From positions 99,378 to 163,377 of the forward strand of contig CACMGP010000002.1 of NCBI GenBank assembly GCA_902613185.1: a stretch of 64,000 bases of DNA. The letters are read 5' to 3'. A model generated the notes under the pieces. That model was given only the letters and a program-made list of their open reading frames with translations. It searched no databases and was not told where the DNA came from. The translations under genes and the position numbers were made by a program. The stretch comes from an uncultured Alphaproteobacteria bacterium (lineage in GTDB: Bacteria > Pseudomonadota > Alphaproteobacteria > HIMB59). Shown here one piece after another: positions 32,293 to 41,352 of the stretch (position 1 is its first letter; the number at the start of each line of letters is the position of its first letter).

Positions 32293-32775
32293 TTGTCATT
32301 TCTTTTAAAAAGAATTTTAGTATTTGTTATTGGTCTCGCAGCAATAATAATTTCTCTTTTGTATTTTTTAAATCCTAACAAAAAGGAAAGCGGTAATATA
32401 GAAACTACCAATATAGAAATAGATGAAAAATTAATTAGTCAAATTATCCTAGGTAAATCTCTTTATGTGACTCACTGTGCGTCATGTCATGGTGACAACT
32501 TGCAGGGTCAACCTAACTGGAGTACAAAAAAAGATAAAGATGGTCATAACCTCTCCCCGCCCTTAAATGGGACAGGTCATACATGGCATCACAGTCAAGA
32601 ACAACTCTTTAATATAATTAGGTATGGATTTAAAATTTATAATGAAAACTACGATGGTAAAATGCAAGGTAACGACAAATTAAATGACGATGACATATGG
32701 TCTATTTTAGCTTACATGAAATCTGTTTGGCCTGCGTCAATACAGAAAAAATACGATACCATAAGTAAACATTAA
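32293..32775 (+). CDS. Membrane-anchored c-type cytochrome
   Basis: A 160-residue protein with an N-terminal signal/anchor (ILVFVIGLAAIIISLLYFL) and one heme-binding CASCHGD motif near residue 62. A methionine in DGKMQGNDKLND is the probable sixth ligand, with YMKSVWP as the closing helix typical of cytochrome c. The start is a TTG at 32293. It is directly behind the CsoR gene, so its expression is likely copper-responsive, and an electron-transfer role with a copper protein is possible. Confidence 0.75.
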   Translation: MSFLLKRILVFVIGLAAIIISLLYFLNPNKKESGNIETTNIEIDEKLISQIILGKSLYVTHCASCHGDNLQGQPNWSTKKDKDGHNLSPPLNGTGHTWHHSQEQLFNIIRYGFKIYNENYDGKMQGNDKLNDDDIWSILAYMKSVWPASIQKKYDTISKH

Positions 32776-32953
32776 TTTTAAACATAGCTAATCTATTAAA
32801 TATCCCTAAAAAGTAGAATTAATATGATTAAAGGTTGATAATATTGATTTTTTGATATCAGTAAATTGCATATTATTTGAGCTTTTAATGTGTTTGAAAT
32901 CACTCTCATTTTGTTAGATTCAACAGTAGATTTTTTATAGGAGGAGGATTTCT
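32776..32953. promoter_or_regulatory. Promoter region of the aglEFG operon with strong ribosome-binding site
   Basis: A 178-base A/T-rich gap before the sugar-binding-protein gene. A strong AGGAGGAGG ribosome-binding site lies about 6-10 bases before the ATG at 32954, consistent with high expression of a periplasmic binding protein. No clear palindrome is seen. Confidence 0.55.
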
Positions 32954-34264
32954 ATGAAATTAATAAAAACACTTACGGCTTTGATAGCTTTATCTTTGTT
33001 TGGAGCAAGCTATGCAAATGCTGGTTCTCACGCATATACAGGCCCTGACCTGTCGGGAGAAAAATTAACAATCTTTGGTCCATGGTTGGCACCACAAGAT
33101 GATGATTTCAGGGATGTCATATCAATTTTTGAAGCAGCAACAGGAGCGACTGTCGAGTACGGTGGTTCTGATGAATTTGAATCAATTATTAATATTGACT
33201 GCCAAGCGGGTAGTCCAGCAGATATAGCTGTATTCCCTCAACCAGGATTAGCCGCAAATATTGCAGCAACTGGTTGTCTATCTCCATTAGGAGACGATGT
33301 CAAACAAATGGTTCTAGACAATTATGCTGCGGGACAATCTTGGGTTGATCTTACAACATATAAAGATCCAGTTGGATTTGAAAAATTCTACGGAGTCTTT
33401 TATAGAGTCAATGTTAAAAGCTTAGTTTGGTATTCACCAGATAACTTTGAGGACAACGGTTATGAAATACCAGAAACTATGGAGGATTTATTAGCATTAG
33501 CTGATCAAATGGTAAGTGATGGTAATACTCCTTTCTGTATAGGTTTAGGTTCTGGTGGAGCTACTGGATGGCCAGCCACAGACTGGATGGAAGACATTAT
33601 GTTGAGAACACACTCACCAAACACTTATGATCAGTGGGTTTCAAATGAAATGAAGTTCAATGATCAAAGAGTTATTGATGCTATGGATTTCTTTGGATCA
33701 ATTGCATTAAATGACTCATATGTTAACGGTGGTACAAAAGCTGTTGCAACGACTGACTTCAGAGACTCTCCAAACGGATTGTTTACTTCTCCTGCGGAGT
33801 GCATGATGCACAGACAAGCTAGCTTTATTCCGGCTTTCTTTCCTGAGGGCGCAGAAGCTGGTGTGGATTATGATTTCTTCTACTTCCCACCATTCGCTTC
33901 ACAAGACTTAGGTAAACCTGTGCTTGGAGCAGGTACTTTAATGGCCCCTACTAATGACAGACCAATTACTACCGAATTCATGAAGTTCTTACTTCACCCT
34001 GAAGCTAACGAAAGATTCATGGAAAAAGGTGGTTTCTTGACACCTCATAAGTATGTTGATACTAGCAAATACTCAAGTGATACATTTAGAGGTCTTCATG
34101 AAATCCTAATGAATGCAACAACTTTCAGGTTTGACGGATCAGACTTGATGCCTGGTTGGGTTGGAGCAGGATCTTTCTGGACCGGAATGGTTGATTATAC
34201 TAATGGTAAATCAGCTAAAGATGTAGCAGACGAGATCCAAGCTAGCTGGGAAGCTGGTCAGTAA
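32954..34264 (+). CDS. aglE: Sugar ABC transporter periplasmic binding protein (AglE-like)
   Basis: A 436-residue family-1 extracellular solute-binding protein with a signal peptide (MKLIKTLTALIALSLFGASYANA). The opening LTIFGPWLAPQDDDFRDVISIFEAATG and the mid-protein CIGLGSGGATGWPATDWMEDI are characteristic of the alpha-glucoside-type AglE/ThuE-like clade. It captures an oligosaccharide in the periplasm and delivers it to the AglF-AglG permease encoded behind it. A hairpin at 34286 lies between it and the permease genes, which would allow more binding protein than permease to be made. The exact sugar is not determined by the sequence. Confidence 0.85.
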   Translation: MKLIKTLTALIALSLFGASYANAGSHAYTGPDLSGEKLTIFGPWLAPQDDDFRDVISIFEAATGATVEYGGSDEFESIINIDCQAGSPADIAVFPQPGLAANIAATGCLSPLGDDVKQMVLDNYAAGQSWVDLTTYKDPVGFEKFYGVFYRVNVKSLVWYSPDNFEDNGYEIPETMEDLLALADQMVSDGNTPFCIGLGSGGATGWPATDWMEDIMLRTHSPNTYDQWVSNEMKFNDQRVIDAMDFFGSIALNDSYVNGGTKAVATTDFRDSPNGLFTSPAECMMHRQASFIPAFFPEGAEAGVDYDFFYFPPFASQDLGKPVLGAGTLMAPTNDRPITTEFMKFLLHPEANERFMEKGGFLTPHKYVDTSKYSSDTFRGLHEILMNATTFRFDGSDLMPGWVGAGSFWTGMVDYTNGKSAKDVADEIQASWEAGQ

Positions 34265-34285
34265 ATAAAAAAATAATTTTCTTAT

Positions 34286-34314
34286 CTAAGGGCGAATAGT
34301 ATATTTGCCCTTAG
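34286..34314. terminator. Attenuating or stabilising hairpin between binding protein and permease genes
   Basis: CTAAGGGC and GCCCTTAG form an 8-bp stem around a 13-base A/T-rich loop 21 bases after the aglE stop. No long T-run follows, which fits partial readthrough or 3' stabilisation of the aglE message. Confidence 0.55.
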
Positions 34315-34328
34315 TTCCATAACATTTA

Positions 34329-35312
34329 ATGAATATATTTTCCTTAGCAATTACCGTTCTTATTGGAGTACTTTTTTTTGTTATTTTCTTTCACTTATCA
34401 AATTTTTTATTAGATTATTTTCGAGTAAGAGCTACAAAAAAATTTGAATTAGAAAATTCAATTAGAGTTATTATTTTTATCGCACCTGCTTTTATAGTAT
34501 TGTTTATCTTTATACTTTACCCAGTTTTTGAAACTATCAGACTCAGTTTTTATGATAAACAAGGAGAGAGCTTTGTGGGGCTCTATAATTATGCATGGGC
34601 TATAAAGGATCCTGATTTTAAGAGAAGTATCATTAACAACTTAGGTTGGTTATTGGTTGTACCGACTCTCAGTACATTTTTTGGTTTAGTAATTGCAAAC
34701 TTAGCAGATAGGGTTTGGTGGGGATCAATTGCTAAATCAATTATTTTTATGCCCATGGCTATTTCATTCGTAGGTGCTGGAGTGATTTGGAAATTTATGT
34801 ATGATTACAGAGGTCCTGGTGACCAACAGATAGGCCTACTAAATGCGATAACTGTAAATTTAGGTTTCGAGCCTCAAGCTTGGTTAACAATACCAATCTG
34901 GAATAATTTTTTTTTAATGGCAATAATGATATGGATACAAACTGGTCTTGCCTTAGTAATTTTTAGTGCTGCACTAAGAACTATACCTAGTGAAACTTTA
35001 GATGCTGCTAGAATTGATGGAGCAAGTGAACTAAAGATTTTCTGGAGAATAATCATTCCATATCTGGAACAAACTATCTTAGTAATTTGGACAATAATCA
35101 CACTCTTAGTCTTAAAAGTATTTGACATAATCTATGCTATGACCAATGGACAATGGCAAACAGAGGTTTTAGCAAACTTAATGTATGATTGGATGTTTAG
35201 AGGAGGGGGCGATACTGGCAGAGGGAGCGTTCTGGCATTTTGTATTTTAATTGGCGTAACTCCCATATTGGCTTGGAACTTGTATAGACACAAGCAAGAT
35301 CAAAAAGTATGA
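34329..35312 (+). CDS. aglF: ABC transporter permease (AglF-like)
   Basis: A 327-residue MalF-type inner membrane permease with about six to seven TM segments. The cytoplasmic EAA-like loop lies around ETLDAARIDGASELKIFWRIIIPYL. Segments SGxxNYxWAIKDPDF and GGGDTGRGSVLAF are typical of AglF. It pairs with the AglG-like permease, whose start overlaps its stop by four bases (ATGA). It transports the sugar captured by the AglE-like protein, powered by the AglK-type ATPases at 37867 or 40319. Confidence 0.85.
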   Translation: MNIFSLAITVLIGVLFFVIFFHLSNFLLDYFRVRATKKFELENSIRVIIFIAPAFIVLFIFILYPVFETIRLSFYDKQGESFVGLYNYAWAIKDPDFKRSIINNLGWLLVVPTLSTFFGLVIANLADRVWWGSIAKSIIFMPMAISFVGAGVIWKFMYDYRGPGDQQIGLLNAITVNLGFEPQAWLTIPIWNNFFLMAIMIWIQTGLALVIFSAALRTIPSETLDAARIDGASELKIFWRIIIPYLEQTILVIWTIITLLVLKVFDIIYAMTNGQWQTEVLANLMYDWMFRGGGDTGRGSVLAFCILIGVTPILAWNLYRHKQDQKV

Positions 35313-36448
35313 AAAAGTTAACATTTACCTCAATTTTTTCTCAACTATTATTGCTAATTTTTGTAATCGTATGGATAGTGCCCACATTTGGTCTTTTTAT
35401 CAGCTCTTTACGAGACAAAGATGTTTTGGCAATTAGCGGTTGGTGGACATCTTTCACAACAACAGAAGTTAATGAAATATATCGAACCGAAGGTAATGAG
35501 TCTCAAATTAAGGAGGGTGATCATTACTATATAAAGGGGAATCTTTTTGGCGAAGATAAAGGAAAACAGATTTTCCGATTTGGTGTAACTTCTAAAAATA
35601 TTGATGAGTTTGAAGTTGGTAGTACAGCTATATTCAAAGATAAAACTAAAATTACTGTTTTTGAAAACGGAGACTATATTTGGAAATCTCAAGAGGAATT
35701 TAAAAAGAAAAAAGGTAAAAGAGTCTTTGTCTCTGCAAAGAGTCCACCAAGTTTTACATTAGATAATTACAAAGAGGTTTTATTTAAAGAGGGTTTGGGA
35801 CAGGCTTTTTTAAACACATTTGCTGTTGCCCTTCCCTCTACATTAATTCCATTAATCATATGTTCATTTTTTGCATACGCCTTAACGTGGATGAAATTTT
35901 ATGGAAGAGATATTTTATTGGCTAGTATAATTGCATCACTAGTTGTTCCACTACAAATGTCATTAATACCTATACTAACAGTATATAATGACTTTGGAGC
36001 TTTATTTGGAGTAGCTGCTAAGTCTTATCCTGGAATTTGGATGGCTCATACTGGATTTGGACTGGCATCTACAACTTTTTTGTTATGGAATTTTTTAAAA
36101 TCTCTACCAAGTGAAATGATGGAGGCAGCTAAAGTTGATGGTGCCACACACTATGATACTTTTCTAAAAATTGTTGTTCCATTATCGATCCCAGCTTTTG
36201 CATCAATCTTTATTTTGCAATTTTTATGGGTCTGGAATGATTTATTAGTTGGTTTAGTTTTCCTAGATAAACATCCAAGTGAAATCATTCTTACTGCGAA
36301 ATTGAAAGAATTACTTGGCTCCAGGGGAGAAAATTGGGAGATACTTACTACAGGTGCATTTGTCTCAATGACAGTGCCGTTATTTATTTTCTTTTCATTA
36401 CAAAGATACTTTATAAGAGGACTTGTAGCAGGATCAATAAAAGGATGA
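35309..36448 (+). CDS. aglG: ABC transporter permease with periplasmic insert (AglG-like)
   Basis: A 379-residue MalG-type permease, about 100 residues longer than usual. The extra part, a hydrophilic beta-rich region at about residues 45-145 (GDHYYIKGNLFGED, FEVGSTAIFKDKTK), sits between the first TM segment and FTLDNYKEVL; this insert is a feature of the AglG clade and supports the assignment. The EAA-like loop is EMMEAAKVDGATHYDTFLKIVVP. It forms the transport pore with AglF. Confidence 0.85.
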   Translation: MKKLTFTSIFSQLLLLIFVIVWIVPTFGLFISSLRDKDVLAISGWWTSFTTTEVNEIYRTEGNESQIKEGDHYYIKGNLFGEDKGKQIFRFGVTSKNIDEFEVGSTAIFKDKTKITVFENGDYIWKSQEEFKKKKGKRVFVSAKSPPSFTLDNYKEVLFKEGLGQAFLNTFAVALPSTLIPLIICSFFAYALTWMKFYGRDILLASIIASLVVPLQMSLIPILTVYNDFGALFGVAAKSYPGIWMAHTGFGLASTTFLLWNFLKSLPSEMMEAAKVDGATHYDTFLKIVVPLSIPAFASIFILQFLWVWNDLLVGLVFLDKHPSEIILTAKLKELLGSRGENWEILTTGAFVSMTVPLFIFFSLQRYFIRGLVAGSIKG

Positions 36449-36460
36449 GAAGGAACAGTA

Positions 36461-37777
36461 ATGAATAATAAAATAGTAATTATAGGTGCAGGTAGTACTA
36501 ACTTTGGTTTAGGACTTGTTGGAGATTTTTTTAAATCTAAAATCCTCAGCGGTTCAACATTAGTACTTCATGATATTAATTCTGATACTTTAAAAAACAC
36601 TCATAAAATCGCAAACGACTATAAAGAAAAACTTGGTGTTAACTTTAAAATTGTGTCGACAACTTCAAGAGCTGAGGCGCTTCAAGAAGCTAATTTTTGC
36701 TTAATTTCTATAGAAGTAGGAAATAGATTTGACCTCTGGGAGCAAGATTGGAAAATTCCCCTTCAGTATGGCATCAAACAAGTCTACGGAGAAAACGGAG
36801 GTCCTGGTGGTCTCTTTCATGCAATGCGTCAAATTCCAGAAATTATTAAAATTTGTGAGGATATAGAGAAAATTTGTCCAGAAGCATTTATATTTAGTTA
36901 TTCCAATCCTATGCAAAGAATATGTCATGCATTAACAACACGTTTTCCAAATTTGAAAATAACAGGCTTATGTCATGAAATTGCTTCAATGAGTCGACAA
37001 CTTCCATCTTTAATGGAAACAACTCAAGAAAATATTGAGTTTGAGGCAGGAGGTTTAAATCATTTTAGTATTTTATTAAGAGCGAAATATAAAGACTCAG
37101 GGGAAGATGGATACCCACTTATTAAAAAAAATTTTAATGATTATTATTCTAACTTAGTTAATGATCATGAGGGTTTTTATTCAAATCCAGGAGCAGAAAG
37201 AGGCTTGTTTTTTGAACTCTTTAAACAATACGGATATTTACCAATTACAACAGACAGTCATTTAGGAGAGTATTTATCTTGGGCATACAATGTTGTTGAT
37301 CATGATGGTATTTTAGATTTTTATGATAAATATAAAAAAAGATGTTTATCATTTTATTCAAATGATGGTTATGATCAATTTTTTGATATGAATCACCCTG
37401 ATCCTCATGAAAGGGCAATACCAATTATTGAAAGTATTGTTGATGACTCCAATATGCTAGAACACGCTGTAAATATTAAGAACGATAATCTTATAAATTG
37501 TCTGCCAAATGATATAGTTGTAGAAGTGCCGGCAACAATTAATAAAACAGGGGTTCACGGTAAAGCACTCGAGGATTATCCTAATTCTTTTGGAGCTCTA
37601 CTTAACACACAAGTAGGGGCCATTCAATTAACTACAAATGCAATTTTGAATAAATCAAAACAAGAGGCTAAATATGCTCTTTTGGCTGACCCAATTGTTG
37701 GAAATTCAAATACAGTCGAGTCTTTAGTGGATACAATGATTGAATTTCAAAAAGAATATTTAGGATATTTAAAATAA
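36461..37777 (+). CDS. GH4 family glycosidase, CHE-type (alpha-glucuronidase/galacturonidase-like)
   Basis: A 438-residue NAD/Mn-dependent GH4 glycosidase. The N-terminal NAD motif is IIGAGSTNFG, with NPMQRIC and GLCHEIASM in the middle. In GH4 the motif after the metal-binding cysteine tracks substrate: CHSV in alpha-galactosidases, CHGx in alpha-glucosidases, CHEx in alpha-glucuronidase/galacturonidase types and CN(V/I)P in 6-phospho-beta-glucosidases. Here CHEI is seen, pointing to an alpha-linked uronic acid rather than a neutral sugar. It follows aglEFG closely and lies before an ABC ATPase, so its substrate is likely brought in by that transporter. Confidence 0.8.
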   Translation: MNNKIVIIGAGSTNFGLGLVGDFFKSKILSGSTLVLHDINSDTLKNTHKIANDYKEKLGVNFKIVSTTSRAEALQEANFCLISIEVGNRFDLWEQDWKIPLQYGIKQVYGENGGPGGLFHAMRQIPEIIKICEDIEKICPEAFIFSYSNPMQRICHALTTRFPNLKITGLCHEIASMSRQLPSLMETTQENIEFEAGGLNHFSILLRAKYKDSGEDGYPLIKKNFNDYYSNLVNDHEGFYSNPGAERGLFFELFKQYGYLPITTDSHLGEYLSWAYNVVDHDGILDFYDKYKKRCLSFYSNDGYDQFFDMNHPDPHERAIPIIESIVDDSNMLEHAVNIKNDNLINCLPNDIVVEVPATINKTGVHGKALEDYPNSFGALLNTQVGAIQLTTNAILNKSKQEAKYALLADPIVGNSNTVESLVDTMIEFQKEYLGYLK

Positions 37778-37866
37778 GAAATAGTAGATATGCTCAAATC
37801 TATCAATAAATGTAACAATGTTAATGATTTTAGAAATATAAATAAAATGGCATAATAAATATTTAA

Positions 37867-38943
37867 ATGGCTTCTATAAACATTAAATCCCTTAATAAAT
37901 TTTATGGCAAAACACACGTTATAAAGGATTTTTCTTTGGAAATAAAAGATCAATCTTTTACAACTTTAGTTGGTCCTTCTGGCTGTGGTAAATCAACTTT
38001 ACTTAGAATGATTGCTGGTTTGGAAGAAATAAATTCTGGAACAATTTCAATTAATGACAAGAGGGTTAATGATTTATCACCTAAAGATAGAAATATTGCT
38101 ATGGTATTTCAATCTTATGCTCTATATCCACATATGACTGTTTTTGATAACATGGCTTTTGGATTAAAATTAGAAAAGAAATCCAATGAAGAGATTAATG
38201 AGCGAGTTTTAGATGCTGCAAAAACACTTCAAATCCAAGATTATTTAAAGCGCAAGCCTAAACAATTATCTGGTGGGCAACGTCAACGTGTTGCCATAGG
38301 AAGAGCTATCACAAGAAAACCTCAAGTTTTTCTTTTTGATGAACCTTTATCTAACCTTGATGCTGCCTTAAGGGTTCAAATGAGAATTGAATTAGCAAAA
38401 CTACATGAACAACTTAATACTACAATGATTTATGTTACTCATGATCAAACTGAAGCGATGACATTATCAAATGAAATTGTTGTTTTGGATGAAGGAGAGA
38501 TTTCTCAACAAGGAAATCCTATAGAACTATATAATAATCCGAAAAACTTATTTGTTGCGGGTTTTATTGGATCTCCAAAGATGAATTTCATAAATTCTAA
38601 AGTTTCATCAATAGATGAGAGTAGAGTTGAAATAAGTGTACTAGGATCAAATATCACAATTCCAAAAAAAATTAATAAATATGATGATGATGATATTATT
38701 TTTGGTATAAGGCCTGAGGATATCACTATTACAGATGGCTCAGATTATGATTTTCAAGGTAAAGCCTATGTTGTAGAAAAATTAGGGTCAAACACATTTA
38801 TTTATTTAGATAACGAGGGTGATCCTATAGTAATTGAAGCATCGGGCGATAGCTTAATAAAAGTTGGTGATGGTGTTAAAATAAAATTTGATTTAAACAA
38901 AACAAATTTATTTAATTCTAAAAATAAATTCAGAATTGATTAG
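37867..38943 (+). CDS. Sugar ABC transporter ATPase (MalK/UgpC/AglK type)
   Basis: A 358-residue ABC ATPase. Walker A is GPSGCGKST, the signature is [14 protein letters not shown], Walker B is [12 protein letters not shown] and the H-loop is YVTHDQTEAMT. The C-terminal OB-like extension (VEKLGSNTFIY, FGIRPEDITI) is typical of MalK-type carbohydrate importers and binds regulators. It is one of two similar ATPases in this cluster and overlaps the GH1 gene. Confidence 0.88.
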   Translation: MASINIKSLNKFYGKTHVIKDFSLEIKDQSFTTLVGPSGCGKSTLLRMIAGLEEINSGTISINDKRVNDLSPKDRNIAMVFQSYALYPHMTVFDNMAFGLKLEKKSNEEINERVLDAAKTLQIQDYLKRKPKQLSGGQRQRVAIGRAITRKPQVFLFDEPLSNLDAALRVQMRIELAKLHEQLNTTMIYVTHDQTEAMTLSNEIVVLDEGEISQQGNPIELYNNPKNLFVAGFIGSPKMNFINSKVSSIDESRVEISVLGSNITIPKKINKYDDDDIIFGIRPEDITITDGSDYDFQGKAYVVEKLGSNTFIYLDNEGDPIVIEASGDSLIKVGDGVKIKFDLNKTNLFNSKNKFRID

Positions 38944-40258
38944 TTTATCTGACCTACAAAACTTTCCTAAAGATTTTAAGTTTGGAGTTGCGACCTCAGC
39001 TTATCAGATTGAAGGAAACAATTATGGGAATTGTGGTGAGTCTATATGGGATGACTTTGCTAAAAGGAAATTAAGCGGAATTGATGGCAAAAATGCCTGT
39101 AATCATATTAAATATTTTACAGAGGATATAAAACTCATAAAAGAAGCGGGGTTTAAAGCCTATCGTTTCTCGTTTGCATGGCCTAGATTGTTTCCAGACA
39201 ATGACAAGGATGTAAATTTAAAAGGTGTAGATTTTTATAAAAGGCTTTTGGATGAGATAAATAATTCTGATTTAGAGGCTTTTCCAACAATTTATCATTG
39301 GGATCTTCCATTACGATTTCAAGAATTGAAAGGTTGGGAAAATCAAGAAACTTGCAAACGTTTTGGTGATTTATCCTTTTTCATTTCAAAAACATTTGGT
39401 GATCAATTTGAAAATATATCTACAATCAATGAGCCTTGGTGTATTTCTTGGTTAAGTCACTATCTTGGAGAACATGCGCCAGGTATGAAAAATATCCAAT
39501 CAGCTGCTAAAACTATGCACAATATTTTATTTGCGCACTCGCAATCTGTTGAGGCATTAAGATCCTGTAATACTCATCAGATTGGAATAGTTTTAAATAA
39601 TCAGTTTGGTCAATCTATAGATGGCGATGAAGAAAATATTCAAGCAACAAAACTCTTTGATGAAATTCACAATAAATGGTTTTCCGATGCAATTTTTAAA
39701 GGTAAATATCCAGAATTAGCTTTATCTATCCTAGAAAAATATCTACCAGAAAATTATAAAACACAATTAGAATTAATATCATCACCAATTGATTGGATAG
39801 GATTGAATTATTACACCCGCTCTTTAATCAAATATAAAAAATCAGAAGATGGTGTAAATTATGAGTGTAATAGTGGAACACTAAAAAAAACAGATATGGG
39901 ATGGGAATTTTACCCTCAGGGATTAAGCTACTTTATTAAAAGAATTAATGAAGAATATGATAATAAAATTCCTATTTATATTACTGAAAATGGAATGGCA
40001 AATAACGATAAACCAACCTCAAAAGAAGAAGTTCATGATAAAGATAGAATAGAATTTTTTAATTTACATTTAAAACAAATATTAAGTTGTTTAAATGAAG
40101 GTTTGTCAGTTAAGGGATACTTTGCATGGTCATTACTTGATAATTATGAATGGGCATTTGGCTATTCCAAGAGATTTGGATTAGTCTATGTTGATTTCGA
40201 TAGCTTTAAACGAATTCCAAAAAAATCTTATTATGAATTCTCAAAGTATTTAGCCTAA
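38936..40258 (+). CDS. GH1 beta-glucosidase
   Basis: A 440-residue GH1 retaining beta-glycosidase. The acid/base is in STINEPWCISW (N-E-P) and the nucleophile in YITENGMAN (T-E-N-G). Other family marks are FKFGVATSAYQIEG at the N-terminus and AYRFSFAWPRLFP. It lacks a signal peptide, so it cuts imported beta-glucosides or beta-galactosides in the cytosol. The start is a TTG at 38936 overlapping the ATPase stop by eight bases. Confidence 0.9.
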   Translation: MISLSDLQNFPKDFKFGVATSAYQIEGNNYGNCGESIWDDFAKRKLSGIDGKNACNHIKYFTEDIKLIKEAGFKAYRFSFAWPRLFPDNDKDVNLKGVDFYKRLLDEINNSDLEAFPTIYHWDLPLRFQELKGWENQETCKRFGDLSFFISKTFGDQFENISTINEPWCISWLSHYLGEHAPGMKNIQSAAKTMHNILFAHSQSVEALRSCNTHQIGIVLNNQFGQSIDGDEENIQATKLFDEIHNKWFSDAIFKGKYPELALSILEKYLPENYKTQLELISSPIDWIGLNYYTRSLIKYKKSEDGVNYECNSGTLKKTDMGWEFYPQGLSYFIKRINEEYDNKIPIYITENGMANNDKPTSKEEVHDKDRIEFFNLHLKQILSCLNEGLSVKGYFAWSLLDNYEWAFGYSKRFGLVYVDFDSFKRIPKKSYYEFSKYLA

Positions 40259-40318
40259 ATTAAAACTATAGTCACTGATGTATATTTATACAAAAAATGC
40301 TAAAGTTTTCAGGGTATT

Positions 40319-41350
40319 ATGGCAAATTTAAACCTTAAAAATGTAAAAAAAACTTATGATAAAACTGAAGTAATCCATGGTGTGGACCTTGATATCAACT
40401 CTGGTGAGTTCATTGTTTTTGTTGGACCATCTGGTTGTGGTAAGTCTACACTCCTTAGAATGATAGCCGGACTAGAAGATATAACAGAAGGAGAAATATC
40501 TATAGGTGGAGAGGTTGTAAATAAAATTATCGCAGCAGAGAGGGGTGTTGCGATGGTTTTTCAATCATATGCATTGTACCCTCACATGACAGTTTTTGAC
40601 AATATGTCATTTGCATTAAAACAGGCTAAAACTCCTATTGATGAAATAAAAAGTCGAGTTTTAGAGGCAGCAAAAATTTTGCAAATTGAAAGTTTATTTG
40701 AAAGACTACCTAAACAGTTATCAGGTGGTCAACGACAACGTGTTGCTATTGGAAGAGCTATAGTAAGAAATCCAAAAGTATTTTTATTTGATGAGCCCTT
40801 ATCTAATTTAGATGCAGCACTTCGTGTTCAAACGAGAATAGAAATAGCTAAACTTCATAATCAATTAACTGCAACTATGGTTTATGTAACACATGACCAA
40901 GTTGAAGCGATGACCCTAGCAGATAGAATTGTTGTTATCAATGAGGGTATTATTGAACAAGTTGGCACTCCTATTGAACTTTATAATTCTCCAAAAAATC
41001 AATTTGTGGCTGAGTTTATCGGCTCTCCAAAAATGAATATGGTTGATATAAAAGATGGCCATAAATTAAATTTGATTAATTTAAAAGTTCCAAGTGATGC
41101 CACCAAAATAGGAATTAGACCTGAGCATCTTAGTTTGTCTAATGATGAGACTTGTAAGCTCAAAGGAAACGTTAGACATATAGAACATTTAGGCGAGCAC
41201 TTATTATGTTATATAAACTTAGAAAAGAATGATGAGATCGTAGCTAAACTTGGTGTAAATAGTAAAATTAAAATTAATGAAAATATTTGTCTAGAATGGC
41301 ATCAAAATCACCAGCATTTTTTTGACTCCTCTGGTGTTTCAATCGGCTAA
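40319..41350 (+). CDS. Sugar ABC transporter ATPase (MalK/UgpC/AglK type), second copy
   Basis: A 343-residue ABC ATPase with Walker [10 protein letters not shown], signature [14 protein letters not shown], Walker [13 protein letters not shown] and H-loop [18 protein letters not shown]. It resembles the ATPase at 37867 along its length but is a distinct gene with a shorter C-terminal regulatory part. Two ATPases in one locus may serve different permeases, for instance the aglFG pair and one elsewhere. Its stop is two bases before the GH42 start. Confidence 0.88.
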   Translation: MANLNLKNVKKTYDKTEVIHGVDLDINSGEFIVFVGPSGCGKSTLLRMIAGLEDITEGEISIGGEVVNKIIAAERGVAMVFQSYALYPHMTVFDNMSFALKQAKTPIDEIKSRVLEAAKILQIESLFERLPKQLSGGQRQRVAIGRAIVRNPKVFLFDEPLSNLDAALRVQTRIEIAKLHNQLTATMVYVTHDQVEAMTLADRIVVINEGIIEQVGTPIELYNSPKNQFVAEFIGSPKMNMVDIKDGHKLNLINLKVPSDATKIGIRPEHLSLSNDETCKLKGNVRHIEHLGEHLLCYINLEKNDEIVAKLGVNSKIKINENICLEWHQNHQHFFDSSGVSIG

Positions 41351-41352
41351 AG

